Positions 1 to 12,087 of a stretch of DNA of 64,000 nt are shown in pieces. Both the position numbers and the translations under genes were made by a program. The DNA is from Tetracentron sinense. Taxonomy: Eukaryota > Streptophyta > Magnoliopsida > Trochodendrales > Trochodendraceae. The number at the start of each line of letters is the position of its first letter. The first letter of the stretch is position 1. The stretch is from positions 22,024,826 through 22,088,825 of the forward strand of contig CM026559.1 in the NCBI GenBank assembly GCA_015143295.1, written 5' to 3'. The notes beneath the pieces were generated by a model. It was not told the origin of the DNA. It worked only from the letters and a program-made list of their open reading frames with translations, and did not search any database.

Positions 1-175
1 TGTTGGAGGATGTTTCCAACCTTGACATTTGGTTCAGCCCTATCACGGTGAAGCGGTGCTGTACATCAAGGAAATAGTTTGGTTGCACGGGGTGCCAGTG
101 AGCATTGTGTCGGATAGAGATCCTTGATTCACTTCCAGGTTCTGAAAGAGGTCCCATAGTGCAATGGGTTCCCGT

Positions 176-979
176 TTAAACTTTAGCACTGCCTTTCATC
201 CACAGACGGACGGCCAAACAGAACGGGTGAGCCAAATTATCGAGGACATGCTTTGAGCTTGTATGCTAGATTTTAAAGGAAGTTGGGAAGATCACCTACC
301 TTTGGTGGAATTCACCTATAATAACATTTATCAAGCGAGCTTTCAGATGGTGCCTTTTGAGGCTTTGTACATAAGGAGTTGTAGATCCCCATTGTATTGG
401 GATGAAGTTGGAGAAAGGAAGGTATTGGGTCCCGAATTGATTGAGTAGACTGCTGATAGAGTCAAGCTTATTTGGGAAAGGTTAAAGACTGCACAGGATC
501 GACAGAAGAGCTACTACGCCAACAACCGAATCAGAGATCTTGAATTTCGAGTTGGCGACTTGGTTTTTTTCAAGATTTCACCAACCAAGTGTGTTATGAG
601 ATTCGGGAAGAGAGGCAAGCTCAGTCCGAGATATGTGGGTCCATTCGAGATCATCACTAGAGTTGGTGAGGTGGCTTACCATGTTGCCTTAGCCGCTCAT
701 ATGGCGGTGATCCACAATGTATTCCATATTTCCATGCTTCAGAAATATACCCCAGACCCATCCCATGTCATCGAGCTTGATCCGGTAGAAATCAGGGAGG
801 ACCTCACACTTGTGGAGAAGCAGATTCAGATTTTGGATCGAAGGGATCAAGTGCTTCGCAACAAGACTATCCCATTGGTTCTCGTGCAATGGCAACATCA
901 TACTCGAGAAGAGGCCACTTGGGAGCGTGAGGCCGAAATCAATGAAAAATACCCTGAGTTGTATCATAAGGTATTCTGA
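176..979 (+). pseudogene. Integrase C-terminus plus chromodomain of element F
   Basis: One reading frame runs here with two stop codons, TGA near 254 and TAG at 446-448. It begins with the integrase motif [11 protein letters not shown], whose Glu is the last residue of the DDE triad. It continues through the region containing RSPLYWDEVGE and GDLVFFKISPTK to the GPF/Y-like stretch RYVGPFEIITRVGEVAY. The tail contains VLVQWQHHTREEATWERE, a chromodomain signature thought to guide insertion into heterochromatin. Integrase joins retrotransposon cDNA to the host chromosome. The TAG is explained by a single C to T change of a Gln codon, judging by the family alignment. It is a dead copy: the start is missing and stops are present. 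Confidence 0.88.
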
Positions 980-1044
980 TTTCCCTATAGATTTTGTTGT
1001 TTGTTGTAATGCAAGTACCGTCCAAATTTCGAGGATGAAATTTT

Positions 1045-1060
1045 TATAAGGGGGACAGGA
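1045..1060 (+). other. Polypurine tract of element F
   Basis: The purine run ATAAGGGGGACAGGA lies directly against the LTR start TGTAGAACC. The same run appears in reverse complement next to the 3' LTR of element B. It is the expected primer for plus-strand DNA synthesis. Confidence 0.8.
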
Positions 1061-1325
1061 TGTAGAACCCCGGAACTTTTGTATATGTCTTGGAATGCGT
1101 GTCAAGGCATGATGAGTTGTAACCCCTAATTTTCATGAAATGAGAAATTAGAACCTTTGTGAATTTTTCATGAGTAATATAAAGAAATTAAATAAAATAA
1201 TTAATAATATGCCATAGCCCTAAAAGGGTCCTAGTCATGATTAGAAAATGTTAAAGTGGAAGTAGAATAAGTCTAGGTAGTGGTTTGGATGGAAAAATGG
1301 ACTTACTATCAAAATTACAGTCAAT

Positions 1326-1496
1326 CTATCGCTCGGTCCAATGTAGCGATCGATCGGTCTACAACCGATCGATCGGTATCTATCGACTGGTTAACTAATT
1401 TGTATGGGAAATTTTTCCAGAGAGAGTGTTTTTGACCGATCGCTCGATCAAGAACACCGGTCGCTCGGTATTAACCACTGATTGATTGGTCTATCG
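1326..1496 (+). promoter_or_regulatory. CGATCG-type promoter array in LTR F
   Basis: About seven copies of variants of GATCG(A/C)TCGGT, several of them self-complementary around CGATCG, lie upstream of the putative TATA region. The position matches the arrays of the other LTRs. A role as enhancer or protein-binding array is inferred from position only. Confidence 0.6.
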
Positions 1497-2390
1497 CGTT
1501 TTGCAGAAATTTCATTAAGGGCTTTTTTGTCATTTGGCCAGCACCCCTTAGCCTTATAAGGTTTGCTCGAGCTCTTGGGTCCCTATACACCTTCCTGAGA
1601 GCATTTTGAGAGAGGAAGAGAGAACCTAGGGTTCCAAGAGTTTCTACCCTTTTTGTAGAGAAGATCAAGGGTTTGAGCATTCAAGAATCTTCACTAAGCT
1701 TGGAACTCCTCAAGACCAATCCTCAAGCTCGTGTGGAGCTTTTCCCAAGCTAGGGCAGTGTCTCCCACAGCATTCTCAAAGTTTTTCCTCTTTGTTTCAA
1801 GGTTAGTACACCCTACTAACTCCCTTAGCAATAACCTAGGTTTTTCTATTGTGTATAAGGACTCTTGATAGTATGTTTTTCTTCCTTTCGAAATATATCA
1901 GCTTCCCTAAATATAAACAAGATGAAGTAAAGGGTATGGATGTGTGGATGGGATGGTGATTGAGGCGATCGGATGCTGTATGGATGTTGTGCAATGTGTG
2001 AAATGGAAAATGGTGGAAAGAGCATTCTATAAATAATGAACGTACCTTGATGTGTTGACGAAAAAGATGCACTAAAAAGAGGAAATGAAAGGACTAAGAA
2101 ATGTTGCACACCGTGTGTTTGATAAAACGACTAAACAAGGGATAAATGGATTTGATGAAGGAAATGGAAATACGAATTGTGTAAATTTTCTTAGGAGTGA
2201 TCAATTGCTCAAATGCGCTATATGTTGCCTAAATTGTCATACGATTATGTTAGGAACCGAAATGCTATATTCATGTGATCCTCCCATTCAAGCATGTCAT
2301 CATGATTATTACAAGTGCCACACATGCCCACGCATGCATGCATGAACTGACGTTCTCAAGCACGAGTATTTGAATGAAATGACAAGGGAA

Positions 2391-2633
2391 TTGGTAGCCC
2401 AAGTAGAGGGTGCTAGCCTCTAGCTCACAAGAAAAGGAAACAAGTACATGTCAAGGAGGTTGGTAGCCCAAGTGGAGGGTGCTAGCCTCTTGCTCACAAG
2501 AAAAGGAAACAAGTACATGTCAAGGAGGTTGGTTGCCCAAGTGAAGGGTGCTAGCCTCTGCCTCACAAGAAAATGAAATGTCATGGAGGTTGGTAGCCCA
2601 GGGATGTGCGGGTGCTAGCCTCTGGCTCACAAG
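2391..2633 (+). repeat. ~69-bp tandem repeat in LTR F
   Basis: Four units begin with TTGGTAGCCCAAG or a variant, at 2391, 2460, 2529 and 2590 (spacings 69, 69 and 61). Each carries GCTAGCCTCT and GCTCACAAG. The same unit type recurs in solo LTR s5 at 50575-50850. Confidence 0.85.
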
Positions 2634-3403
2634 TATACAAGTTAAGCAAATCAAGAACAAGCAAGACATATGATTTCTAACAAGATGAGACACGCAAGCA
2701 TGATTTTCACAAGTAAGACCGAAACATGAAACAGGTTTCGAAGCATGAGATTTACCGAGTTTTCGCATTCATGCACGCATGTCCAGATATTTATATTGCT
2801 TCCTTCTCAATGGTAAATGTCATATGTTGCTAGAGTTGCTTAAAATTGATTATTTTGTATTATTGTTATTAGTGTTGTGTTTTGTTATTGCTATGGTTTG
2901 CTAGTAGCTTGTACTCATTGAGTATTCCATACTCAACCGTACTTTTATGTTAGCAGGTGCCCGGGTCCCTTTTGAAATTTGTTCCCGGGGTCCTTGGTTG
3001 GAGGAGGACTACGGCGGGGAAGAACCAATTGAGGAGTTGGTAGTTGAGCCTCAGGCCGAGGCGAGGGACCTAAACCATTGGCCCCACGGGGTGATTATTG
3101 AGTGAGAGAGAATTCCGGGGTTTCTCATTTTGTATTTTGATAGGCTGGCATGTCCACCTTTAACTTGATATGTTTTGTATATGCTAACTTGGAATACTAT
3201 TTTGGAGTTATAGAAGAAAAGAAAACGTTAGTTCACGCTTCTGCACTCATGATTAGCTTCCGCACTCATGATTAGCTTCTGCACTCTAATTATTGTTGTT
3301 ATTATATCATGTTAGTCTTGTTCATTACAGGATGGTTTGTCAGGTACGAATAGTCACCTCTAAAGTATCTCTTAACTCCTAGGGGGTATTTTGGGGCGTG
3401 ACA

Positions 3404-4790
3404 GTTGGTGCTAAATATCTTCAATAGGTGACAGTGTCTCTAGGCACAGTTGGCCCTTCCGAGTGCACCGTTGGTGCTAAAACATTTTCGACAGGTGACT
3501 ATAACGCGCAAATTTTGTTGTGGTAAAATTGCATCCATTGTTGTGTGGAGTTTATTATTTTATGTGGGGGAATATCCTTTTAATCTGAGTAAACCCAGAT
3601 TGTTAATTAATTTCCTGATTTGGGAAAAAACCTCTGATTAAAAAGAAGAATTAAAGAAGAAAAAATATTTGAATAAAGTATTTGTTTATTCAAAGGGGTT
3701 GCCTAGATCCCATGTAGGCATTACAGATACCTCATTGAGGTCTTTGCATTAACAAAAGGGGAAAATAAAGAGTGGTGGCCATATTGGGGGATGCACCTGA
3801 TATTCTCCATTGGTGGGAGATCCTTCTTCTTCCTCCTTAGTTGTTGTTTTTCTGCAAAAATAAAAGAAAACTCTTTTTGTCTCCCTGAACTTCGTGAAAA
3901 ATTCTGTTTATTTTTTATTCGTGGGATTTTCTTGTGAGAAACTCCCTTTTTATATCTTTTAGAGAATCCTTTTTGGACTCCCCTTTGACTTCATTTTTTT
4001 GTAGAGGACAAAAAGGTTCTCTCCCTTTAGAGAGAGTCATCTATCCATTGACAGTTGATTTTCTCTTATTTTAGAGAAACCTTGTACGATTGGGAATCCT
4101 TTTTCTTGAAAGACTGCAAATTGGTTTCCCTTTTTGAGGAATCTGGGAGGATAAGACATTTCCCTTTAAAATTGGAAGAATCTTATCTTTCAAGAAAAGG
4201 GAGAGATTACTCCCCCTTTCAAATGAGGTGCCATTAATACTCTATTATTGGAGAAAAAGATGGGATCTTTATCTTGGGATCCCCAAAGCTGGCAAAGAGT
4301 CTTTTTTTATCAAGGATTCCCTGCCACATGGCAGTTAGGTACTGACTACTAGCTGGGGAAAAGGACTAAACTTGGTCAGTCCACAGATCAAAGGGGTGAG
4401 ACCATGGGTCTCACCCGTGGTCTGGGTCAGGTCCAAAGCCTATTTGGGTTGCGACCAGGACCTTTCCTTGGTCAGTCCACGGACAAAGAAGGGGTGGGAC
4501 CATGGGTCCTGCCCTTGGTCTGAGTTAGGTCTATGGCCTTTTATGGCCATGGACTAGGTCCAATAGGGCTAGTCTTTGGCTGGCCCGCAGACTGACTTGT
4601 AAAGTCTGTTTGCAAGGGTTGGCCTTTGGCCAACCCGCATGGCTGACTTATAAAGTCTGTCTGCGGGGACTATTTATAGGTCTGCCCACAGACTAACTCA
4701 TGGAGTCAGTCTGCAAGGGTCTGTTTAACTAGGTTTGTCTATAGAGATAGACTAAAGCCATGCGAGGGCTTGGACTTGATGTGGTGTACA
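3404..4790 (-). other. Non-coding end of element A, possibly part of its 3' LTR
   Basis: No convincing coding sequence. A ~67-bp direct repeat with GTTGGTGCTAAA occurs at 3404 and 3471. A ~105-bp duplication around ACTTGGTCAGTCCAC lies at 4366-4560. A ~58-bp motif with GACT(G/A)ACT...GTCTGTCTGC occurs about three times at 4560-4730. On the minus strand a purine run (AAAGGAGGAGTG) ends where TGTACACCAC begins at 4790. This would fit a polypurine tract and LTR start, but no matching LTR copy is present in the window to test it. Confidence 0.3.
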
Positions 4791-6353
4791 CACTCCTCCT
4801 TTGATTTGCTGTGATGCGGCACACTGAAGTTGGTGAACCTCGACTCAATCTGTTGTCATAATTTTGCTATCCACAAATGCCCTTTGATTTTATTGAGTTG
4901 CGATAAACTCGACTCTGGCAGCGTTGGAGCAAATGTTGCTCTAGCTTCTGTCTTGATCTTTCCCTTGGGATTGTGATCCATTTAGCATTTTTCTTCTTCT
5001 CTTTTTTGTTACTTGTTGTTGAAAGAGAGTACAAATAGTTTCTGTTCATACCCAGGAAGGGTCATTTGAGTGAACGATTTTGACCTTTGTCAAGGAGCCC
5101 TCGAGAGCATGCTAAACATTTTTAGCTCGTGTTTAGGATCTTGTCAATTTTGCTCTAACTTTTGCCTGGACCTTAGTCCAGCGAGCATTTTTTTCTTTTC
5201 TCTTTTTTTGGAAATCACCCAATATTAGATTGTGATAAATTTTTTCATATATATACATCCTATGGGAATGGTGTTCCTTTTAAGGAACTGACCAGGCCCA
5301 AGATATTTTTCTCAAGCTTCCTACGTACCAATGATTGGATCAGGTGAAGCGTAGTTCAGATAGGGGCGATTTAAACTTGTATATTACTTGTAGATAGTTT
5401 CCGTTCATATCTAGGAAGGTTTAGACTTGTATTTTGAGAACAAGTAGGTAGTTTCCGTTCGTACCTAGGAAGATTTAGACTTGTAATTTAGGGGCAAGTC
5501 TTCGAGAAATGATGAATCATTTTAGCTCGTATTCAATAGCTTGTCAAATTGCTCTAATTTTTGCCTAAACTGACTCGTAGAGTGTTGGTTTAGCAAGCTT
5601 TTTGTTACCCTAATTTTTGCCTAGACTGACTCTTGGAGTGTTAGTCTAATGGACATTTTAATTTTGACTCTAATTTTTTCCTAAGTCATCCTTTTGGATT
5701 TTTAACTTAGTGAGCCATTGGTGCTCTAATTTTTGCCTAAGCTGCCTTTTCAGGTTTTTAGGTTAGCGAGCTTTGTTATCCTAACTTTTGTCGAAGCAAT
5801 CCTTCTGAATTTTTAACTTAGCGAGTATTTTGGTGCCCTATTTTTGCCTAGACTGACTCTTGAGATTTTGGTCTAGCGGGCTTTTGTTTGATCGTCATGG
5901 ATGGTATTACTTTAAAAATCTTCTATTGGTCGGGAGAGATGTTCTGTTATCTCTCCGTTGTAGTCAGCAGGTGTGTTTTATATGAGTGTGTTTCTTTGAT
6001 GACGAGAAGTCCTTCCTTTGAGTTTTGGTTTCTTCTTGGTGCATCAGGTAGCAGTTTTCTTCGTTTCACCTATATTGAGGGGCAATAACGATGATTTTGT
6101 ATCCCAGGGGGATAATATTCTTTTAAAAGAACTGGCGGAACTCAAGTTCATTTTCTCAGGTTACCTACGTACCCATGATAGGATCAAGCCAAACGTAGTT
6201 CTAGAAAGGGGCATTTAGATTCGCATTTTGAGAGCAAATAGGTAGTTTCCATTCATGCCTAGGAAGGTTTTGACTTCAGTCTCGTATCTTGAAGACTTTT
6301 GAAGCTTTGATTCGTATTTTGAGAGAGAAAATGCAGTTTCCGTTCATACCTAG
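4791..6353 (-). repeat. Repetitive 3' untranslated region of element A, left part
   Basis: Degenerate tandem repeats of two kinds. One carries CAGTTTCCGTTCATACCTAG followed by a TTTGAGAGCAAATA-like stretch (5390-5510, 6230-6350). The other carries TTTTTGCCTAGACTGACTC with a TAGCGAGC-like end (5110-5890). The motif CCTACGTACC is present near 5320 and 6170. The same two repeat types occur at 56073-56765, which proves the two parts belong to one element. Apparent reading frames here are short and unsupported. Confidence 0.7.
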
Positions 6354-7129
6354 TGTCGCACCCCAAAATCTCCCCTAGGAGTTAGGTGGAACTTTAAGTG
6401 TGACTATACATACCTGACAAACCATCATGCAATGAACAAGGCAACAACATAACACAATAGCGATACGAAATAGAGTGCGGAAGCTTATATCAATGTGGAA
6501 GCGTGACTAAATTTTTCCTTTTTTTATAACCTGTATTCAAAGTTCATATACAAAATGCATCAAGTAAAGGTGAACATGCCCACCATCAAAATACAAAATA
6601 AAGATCAAGTCTCTCTCTCTCTCTCTCTCTCCATAAGACCCTACTCACAATATTCTAGATAGGGCCACCTATCTAGGTCTCTATCCTCCTGAGGCTGAAG
6701 TGGAATAGGCACCTCCTCCTTGAAGTACTCTTTCTCAACCCAAGGCTCAGGGTTGAAGGTATCCCCCGGACTTGCTGACATAAAATGTATGGATGAGTAT
6801 GAAATACTCAGTGAGTACAAGCTACTAGCTAACAAACAATAGTAATAACTAAATACAATTTATAACATCAAATTTAAAGCAATGCACTGATCGTGATGTG
6901 CATGGAACAAATGCGAAAACCTAGTATAAAACCCGTGTTCATATTTCATGCTTATTCTTGAAAATATCATTTCGTGTTTCTCAAAACTTGCTTGTCATGT
7001 TTAAAACTTGTTCTTGTCTTATTCTTGTCTCATGGCAATCAGCATGTCTTGTCTTGTTCTTGTTTGGAATCACACTTGTCTTGCTTGTCATGTCTTGACA
7101 TGTCTTGACTTGCCTTGTTATGCTTAACT

Positions 7130-7465
7130 TGTGAGCCAGATGTTAGTGCTCTTGTAGCGACTTGTGAGCTGGATGCATAAGTATCCTTCAGCGAAACATA
7201 GAAAAGCAACTTATGAGCCGGATACTTAAGTATCCTTCAGCGAAATAAAAAAGGTGCACCAACATCCTTGACCAGCCCTCTGTCCGGCATTATCAACTTG
7301 TTTTGTTTTCTTGTGAGCCATGTATAACAAATCCTAGGATATGCCCTACCCTTGACTGGCCCGATGTCTGGCTTCTTCAGTCTTGCTTCTTTACTTGTGA
7401 GCCAGGTGTGACATATCCGGGGATATACCCTACCCTTGACCAACCCAAAGTTCGGTTTGATCATT
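7130..7465 (-). repeat. Downstream tandem array of LTR B
   Basis: Repeated motifs CTTGTGAGCC(A/G)GAT with AAGTATCCTTCAGCGAAA, then larger units with ACTTGTGAGCCAGGTGTGACATATCC and CCTACCCTTGAC. Matching units are at 54375-54715 in the 5' LTR. Short peptides read through this array are artefacts of repetition. Confidence 0.7.
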
Positions 7466-9117
7466 TGTATCGTAAATCTCATGTCTATTTCTTGGTTTCT
7501 TTCATATACTTATACTTTAGAAAACCCGGTTCATGCATGCATGCGTGCTTGTGTAGGAATTGTGGCAATCATGATGACATGTACAACTCAAAGGATAACA
7601 TGTAGCATTTCAATTCTTATTATAATCATGTGAGAATTTAAACAAGCATATAGAGCATTTGATCAAAATCACTATTTAGGGAAAACTACATGAATCATAC
7701 TTTTATAATATTTATTTAATTCATTGTATTCTCATTCATGCATTTTATCAAACAAGTGGCATTCAACATCTCTTTAGACTTTGAAAATTCATAGTTTCCT
7801 TCTCAAACATTTCATCATACACCTTGTGTGCGTTCATTATGTGCAATGCCCTTCCCTATTTTTCCATCACACAACAACATCCATAACCTACACGGCATCC
7901 CTTCGCCTCCACTATCCATCCATTCATCCCACACATCCATGCACCTTTAGTTTATCTTATTCATTTTAGGGATAATAATGCATTTCAACAAGAAAGGAAT
8001 ATATATAAGATCAATCCACAACATTCTTAAGGAAACATAGTGTAGAGCCCCGGACCTTTTCACATTTAATGCATGACACTTTCGTTGCCATTTTGCCTTT
8101 AAAAATGTATAATTAATAAATAAGGAAGAAATTGGAAATTCCAAAATGTCAGAAATGTTCCTTTTCGAAGTACGAACCCAACGCAAGTTGAATCGTCAAA
8201 ATCGGACGAACGAGTCAAAAGATATGGCCAAAACAGTCTGGACCTGCAGGCAATCGATCGCTCGGTTATGCACTTGAGGACGAGCTCTGGAGAGGCACCG
8301 GGCATATGCACTAAGGACGTAGCTCGGAAGGCACTAAGGACGTACTCTGATAACATAGCTCTAGCTCTGATAACGTATACGTTGTGTCATGCCCCAAAAT
8401 ACCCCCTAGGAGTTTAGGGATACTTTAGGTGGACTATACAAACCTGCCAAACCATCCTGCAATGAACAAGGCAAAATATAATACTAATACAATGATAATC
8501 AGAGCGCGGAAGCTAAACATAAAATGCGGAAGCGCAACCAACTCTTTTTTTTTTCTTCTAAAGTTCCAAAATAGTATTCCAAGTTTAACATATGCACAAC
8601 ACGTCTAAACCTAAGGTGGACAGGCCAACCTAACAAAATACAAAGGACAAAATACAACTCTGTCTCGCTCAATAGTCACCCCCATGGGGCCAATGGTCTA
8701 AGTCTCTCGCCTCCGCCTAAGGCTGCAGTGGGATAGATGGCTCTCTCTCCTCTATATACTCTTCCTCGACCCAGGGCTCGGGGTTGAGGGTATCCTCGGT
8801 ACCTGCCGACATGAAAGTACGGCTGAGTATGGAATACTCAGCGTGTACACACTACTAACTAGCAATGTTATGAAACATTAATACAACAATACTTTCTTGT
8901 ATGATATAATTTAAACCGTGCAAGATGGGAATAGAAAGGAAGTACATCAAATCATAATAAGACAAGCAATATCAATTCAACCCATGTTCATGTCTAGTTT
9001 GCTTAACTTGTTTAGTTCACACACACCCCACACGTTCATTTAACACCCACTTGTTCACTTGACTTGTTTTTCTCGTTTCTTGACTTGCTTGTTTAACTTG
9101 TTCTTGTCTTGCTTGAT

Positions 9118-9605
9118 TAACTAATGCCCGAACTATGTACTGGACGGCACACATTAGCGTATTATCACTTGTTTAACTAATGCCCGAACTATATACTGGA
9201 CGGCACACATTAGCATCTTGTTTGTCTTGTTTGCCTGCTTGGAGATCACTAACGCCCGAACTATGTACTGGACGGCACACATTAGCATCTTAATTGTCTT
9301 ATTTTGCTAATGCCCAAACTATGTACTGGATGGCACACATTAGCTAGATCACTAATGCCCGAACTATCTACTGGACGGCACACATTAACATCTATGTTCT
9401 TGTTTTCACTAATGCCCGAACTATGTACTGGACGGCACACATTAGCTTCTTATTTGTCTTATTTTGCTAATGCCCAAACTATGTACTGGATGGCACACAT
9501 TAGCTAGATCACTAATGCCCGAACTATGTACTGGACGGCACACATTAGCATCTATGTTCTTGTTTTCACTAATGCCCGAACTATGTACTAGACGGCACAC
9601 ATTAG
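9118..9605 (-). repeat. Tandem array with inverted-repeat units in s2
   Basis: About nine units of CTAATGCCCGAACTATGTAC plus TGGACGGCACACATTAGC separated by variable linkers of the TTGTCTTATTTTG kind. Each unit begins CTAATG and ends CATTAG, so it can fold on itself. Peptides in this stretch such as MPKLCTGWHTLA simply translate the repeat. Confidence 0.85.
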
Positions 9606-10769
9606 CTTACCTTTCAAGCATGCTTGTTACCTTGTGTTTCTCATTATCCATGTTCATTTACTTGTATTTCATTAACTTGTCATATGTATGCATTTTCCTA
9701 GCATGCTACTTGTGGTGATTTCATTAATATACATGTGTCCTTGAAATGTAAACCTTCATGGTATTGTAAATAATAAACAACAAGGGATTTATGGCGTTTT
9801 ATTTCATTCATTCAATAACTCATGCATATTCTACCATCTAATGAAACATCCTAACAAGTCTATTTACTTGACATTCATTCGATTAACATGCTTAATTTAA
9901 AATTCCAATTCTAACAAGTCCTTGTAGTCCATTCCATTCACATGCTATTTATATTCATACTACTACCTTGTTTCCTATTCATTTCTTTACTAATTAAACT
10001 TGAACAAGCTAGAACTTATAAATAGACCACATTATTAAATTCCTTAGAGTATCCCATACTCTTTTTCATCTACCCTTGCCCTACTTTCTTCGTAAATGTT
10101 CATAAATATTAGTCATGCAATTTGGAGAGTGTACTTACACTCTCACATACGAACCCCATTTTTCATGTCATTTCATTCTTTCATTTTTCTTTAAGACATT
10201 TCATCAAACACTAAGTGTGTACGTTATGTAGACAATGCCCTTCCCCATTTGTTCATCACACCACACACCATCCATTGGCATCCATCGCCCAACCAACCTC
10301 CATACATAATGTTCTATCTCACATCATGACAAGTTTTGAGGAAAAGAATCAAAGAAACTTTAATAGAATTCTAACAAAGAGTTAGTAGTTTGTTCTACCT
10401 TGAAAGATTGGGGAAAAATGCCTTAGGAGGCCGTGGGAGCAAGGTCCAAGCTTGTGGAAGCTTTCCCAAACTCCAAGGTTGAAGATCCACGCATCTACAG
10501 CTTGCACGAACTTGGTGGAAGCGATCTATGAGGTTTGTGACTTGGATTTGGGTGAATCCAAACCTTTGGAAAGGATTTTGGGCTCACAATCGCTCAAACT
10601 CTCTTTGAATGGAAAATCCCCTTTTTGGAAACCCTAGGTTTCTCTTCCTCTCTCTAAAATATTGCTAAGGGTGTTTATGAACACCCTTGGCTCGAGCCAA
10701 CCCTTAAAAATGAGGATAGAGTGGCCAAAAGACCAAAAAACCCCTAAAAAAATTTCTGAAAAATGCGTA

Positions 10770-10868
10770 GGACCGATAGATGACCGATCTACCGGTAGTG
10801 GACCGATCGATCGGTGCTTTTGACCGATCTCTCGGTAGTGGACCGAGCTCTCGGTATTGACTGGTGCT
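10770..10868 (-). promoter_or_regulatory. Promoter array of s2 (GACCGATC..TCGGT units)
   Basis: Five imperfect units of the type GACCGATCNNTCGGT, with one perfect GACCGATCGATCGGT near 10801. They lie between AAATTTCTGAAAAATGCG and the conserved segment GCACTTCAGTATTTGGGCC, the same place as the arrays of the other LTRs. Function as a protein-binding array is inferred. Confidence 0.6.
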
Positions 10869-11830
10869 ACAGAATGCACTTCAGTATTTGGGCCATAACT
10901 TTTGACTCGGAGCTCCGATTTTGACGATTCAACTTGCGTTGGATTTTTCTTTTGAAGAGGAACAACTTTTATGTTTTGAAGAAATTCTAATTCTTCTTTA
11001 TTCATAGACCAAAATACCCCTAAAGATGACTGGTCTGCAATGGGTTGCGACAGCCCAGATTTGCAGCCAACCCGATTTTGGAAATCCTACTTTTGACTCA
11101 ATCCCAATTCAAAATCAGGGAAAGTGATCAACATGAACCTTGAAGAGGGTTCTAATACCTTTCCGAAAATTCAAGAATCACTTGATTCCGATCCGCGGTG
11201 ACTGAACTAAGGCTTCTTAAAGTTAAGGGTAATGCTAAAGGCATAACCCTTGTTGACACTTAGAATATTCGAGTGCTTCACACTCTTCTTCCTTAGGTCC
11301 AACATCCCACTCACACCTCATGAATCGTTTCCCATAGGTTTTCATCCCACCTAGGTGATCATTGAATTCACCCCTATAAGCATGAGAGGCCCTAGCCTCT
11401 TTATGCCTCGTGCACTAGCACTCTTCACTTACAACCTATTAACCACTTAAGGTATTTTATACCCTTTTCTTTTACCCACTTAGAGTATCTTTATACTCTC
11501 TCTTGAGACTCAATACACTCACCTAAAATTTTCACTTAGCTCGCCACACTACCAAGAGCAAAATGGAAGACCTTAAGCTTTTTCACAGACACACAAGGCA
11601 CTATTCACTGACACTATTCCTAGCACAGTGAACTTGGGTTCCGGGGCTCTACACGTTGTGCATCCGTTGTGCAACAGACAACGGGTACGTCGTGCAGCAG
11701 ACAACGTGTATGTTGTACAGCAAACAACGTGTACGTCGTACAGCTCACGACGGGCACGTTGTACATAAGACAACGGACAACGAGCTCAGCACTATGCACA
11801 ACACAACGTGACAACGGGTTCGGCACCCTT

Positions 11831-12087
11831 CACAGCACAACGTACTCGGCACTATTCACAGCACAACGTGTTCAGCACTATTCACAGCACAACGTGTTCG
11901 GCACTATTCACAGCACAACGTGTTCGGCACTATTCACAGCACAACGTGTTTGGCACTATTAACAGCACAACGTGTTTGGCACTATTCACAGCACAACGTG
12001 TTCAGCACTATTCACAGCACAACGTGTTCGGCACTATTCACAGCACAACGTGTTTGGCACTATTCACAGCTCAACGTGTTCGGCACT
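11831..12087 (+). promoter_or_regulatory. Ten 26-bp tandem units carrying ACGTGT, promoter array of s1
   Basis: Ten units with an exact 26-bp period start at 11831, 11857 and so on to 12065. Most contain CACAGCACAACGTGTTCGGC or a one-base variant. The core AACGTGTT holds the ACGT core recognised by plant bZIP factors, and ACGTGT resembles the ABRE core; this is family knowledge, not proof. The array is followed by GCAGAAATTTCAGTAAGGG, the same sequence that follows the CGATCG arrays of other LTRs. Less regular CGTTGT/ACAACG repeats lie at 11654-11830. Confidence 0.8.

Larger units (their letters stand above)
1..3403 (+). mobile_element. Partial Tekay-type Ty3/gypsy element F (3' end)
   Basis: The window opens inside the integrase of a chromovirus-type LTR retrotransposon. 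Downstream come the integrase C-terminus, a chromodomain-like tail, a polypurine tract and a complete 3' LTR that starts TGTAGAACCC and ends GGGGCGTGACA. The 5' part lies outside the window. The protein is closely similar to the minus-strand copy in element B (14.8-15.3 kb), so both belong to one lineage. The first ~175 bases hold integrase core in other frames and are frameshifted. The lineage assignment to Tekay/Del rests on the C-terminal chromodomain and the LTR and polypurine-tract style; a domain search would settle it. Confidence 0.85.
1061..3403 (+). repeat. 3' LTR of element F
   Basis: A 2.34 kb LTR with TG...CA ends. It shares its first and last segments with the other Tekay-type LTRs in this window, notably solo LTR s5, which has the same promoter array type. 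Order: conserved 5' segment, CGATCG-type array (1326-1496), promoter with weak TATA-like TTATAAGG near 1554, transcribed leader, ~69-bp tandem repeats (2391-2633), conserved GGTATTTTGGGGCGTGACA end. The 5-bp target duplication cannot be checked because the left end of the element is outside the window. Confidence 0.85.
8385..11653 (-). mobile_element. Solo Tekay-type LTR s2
   Basis: A 3.27 kb minus-strand LTR. The left end TGTCATGCCCCAAAA and the right end CCGGGGCTCTACA are the two LTR termini. A perfect 5-bp duplication CGTTG lies at 8380-8384 and 11654-11658. It is inserted in the promoter array of s1, whose sequence resumes at once on the far side (CGTTGTGCATCCG). Internal features are a ~40-bp repeat array (9118-9605), a promoter array (10770-10868) and a long leader with no gene. 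It is the longest LTR of the family here. Confidence 0.93.

Noticed and set aside
9118-9605. CRISPR-like array
   Set aside because: Spacers are short, related to each other and variable in length; the host is a plant and the array belongs to an LTR.
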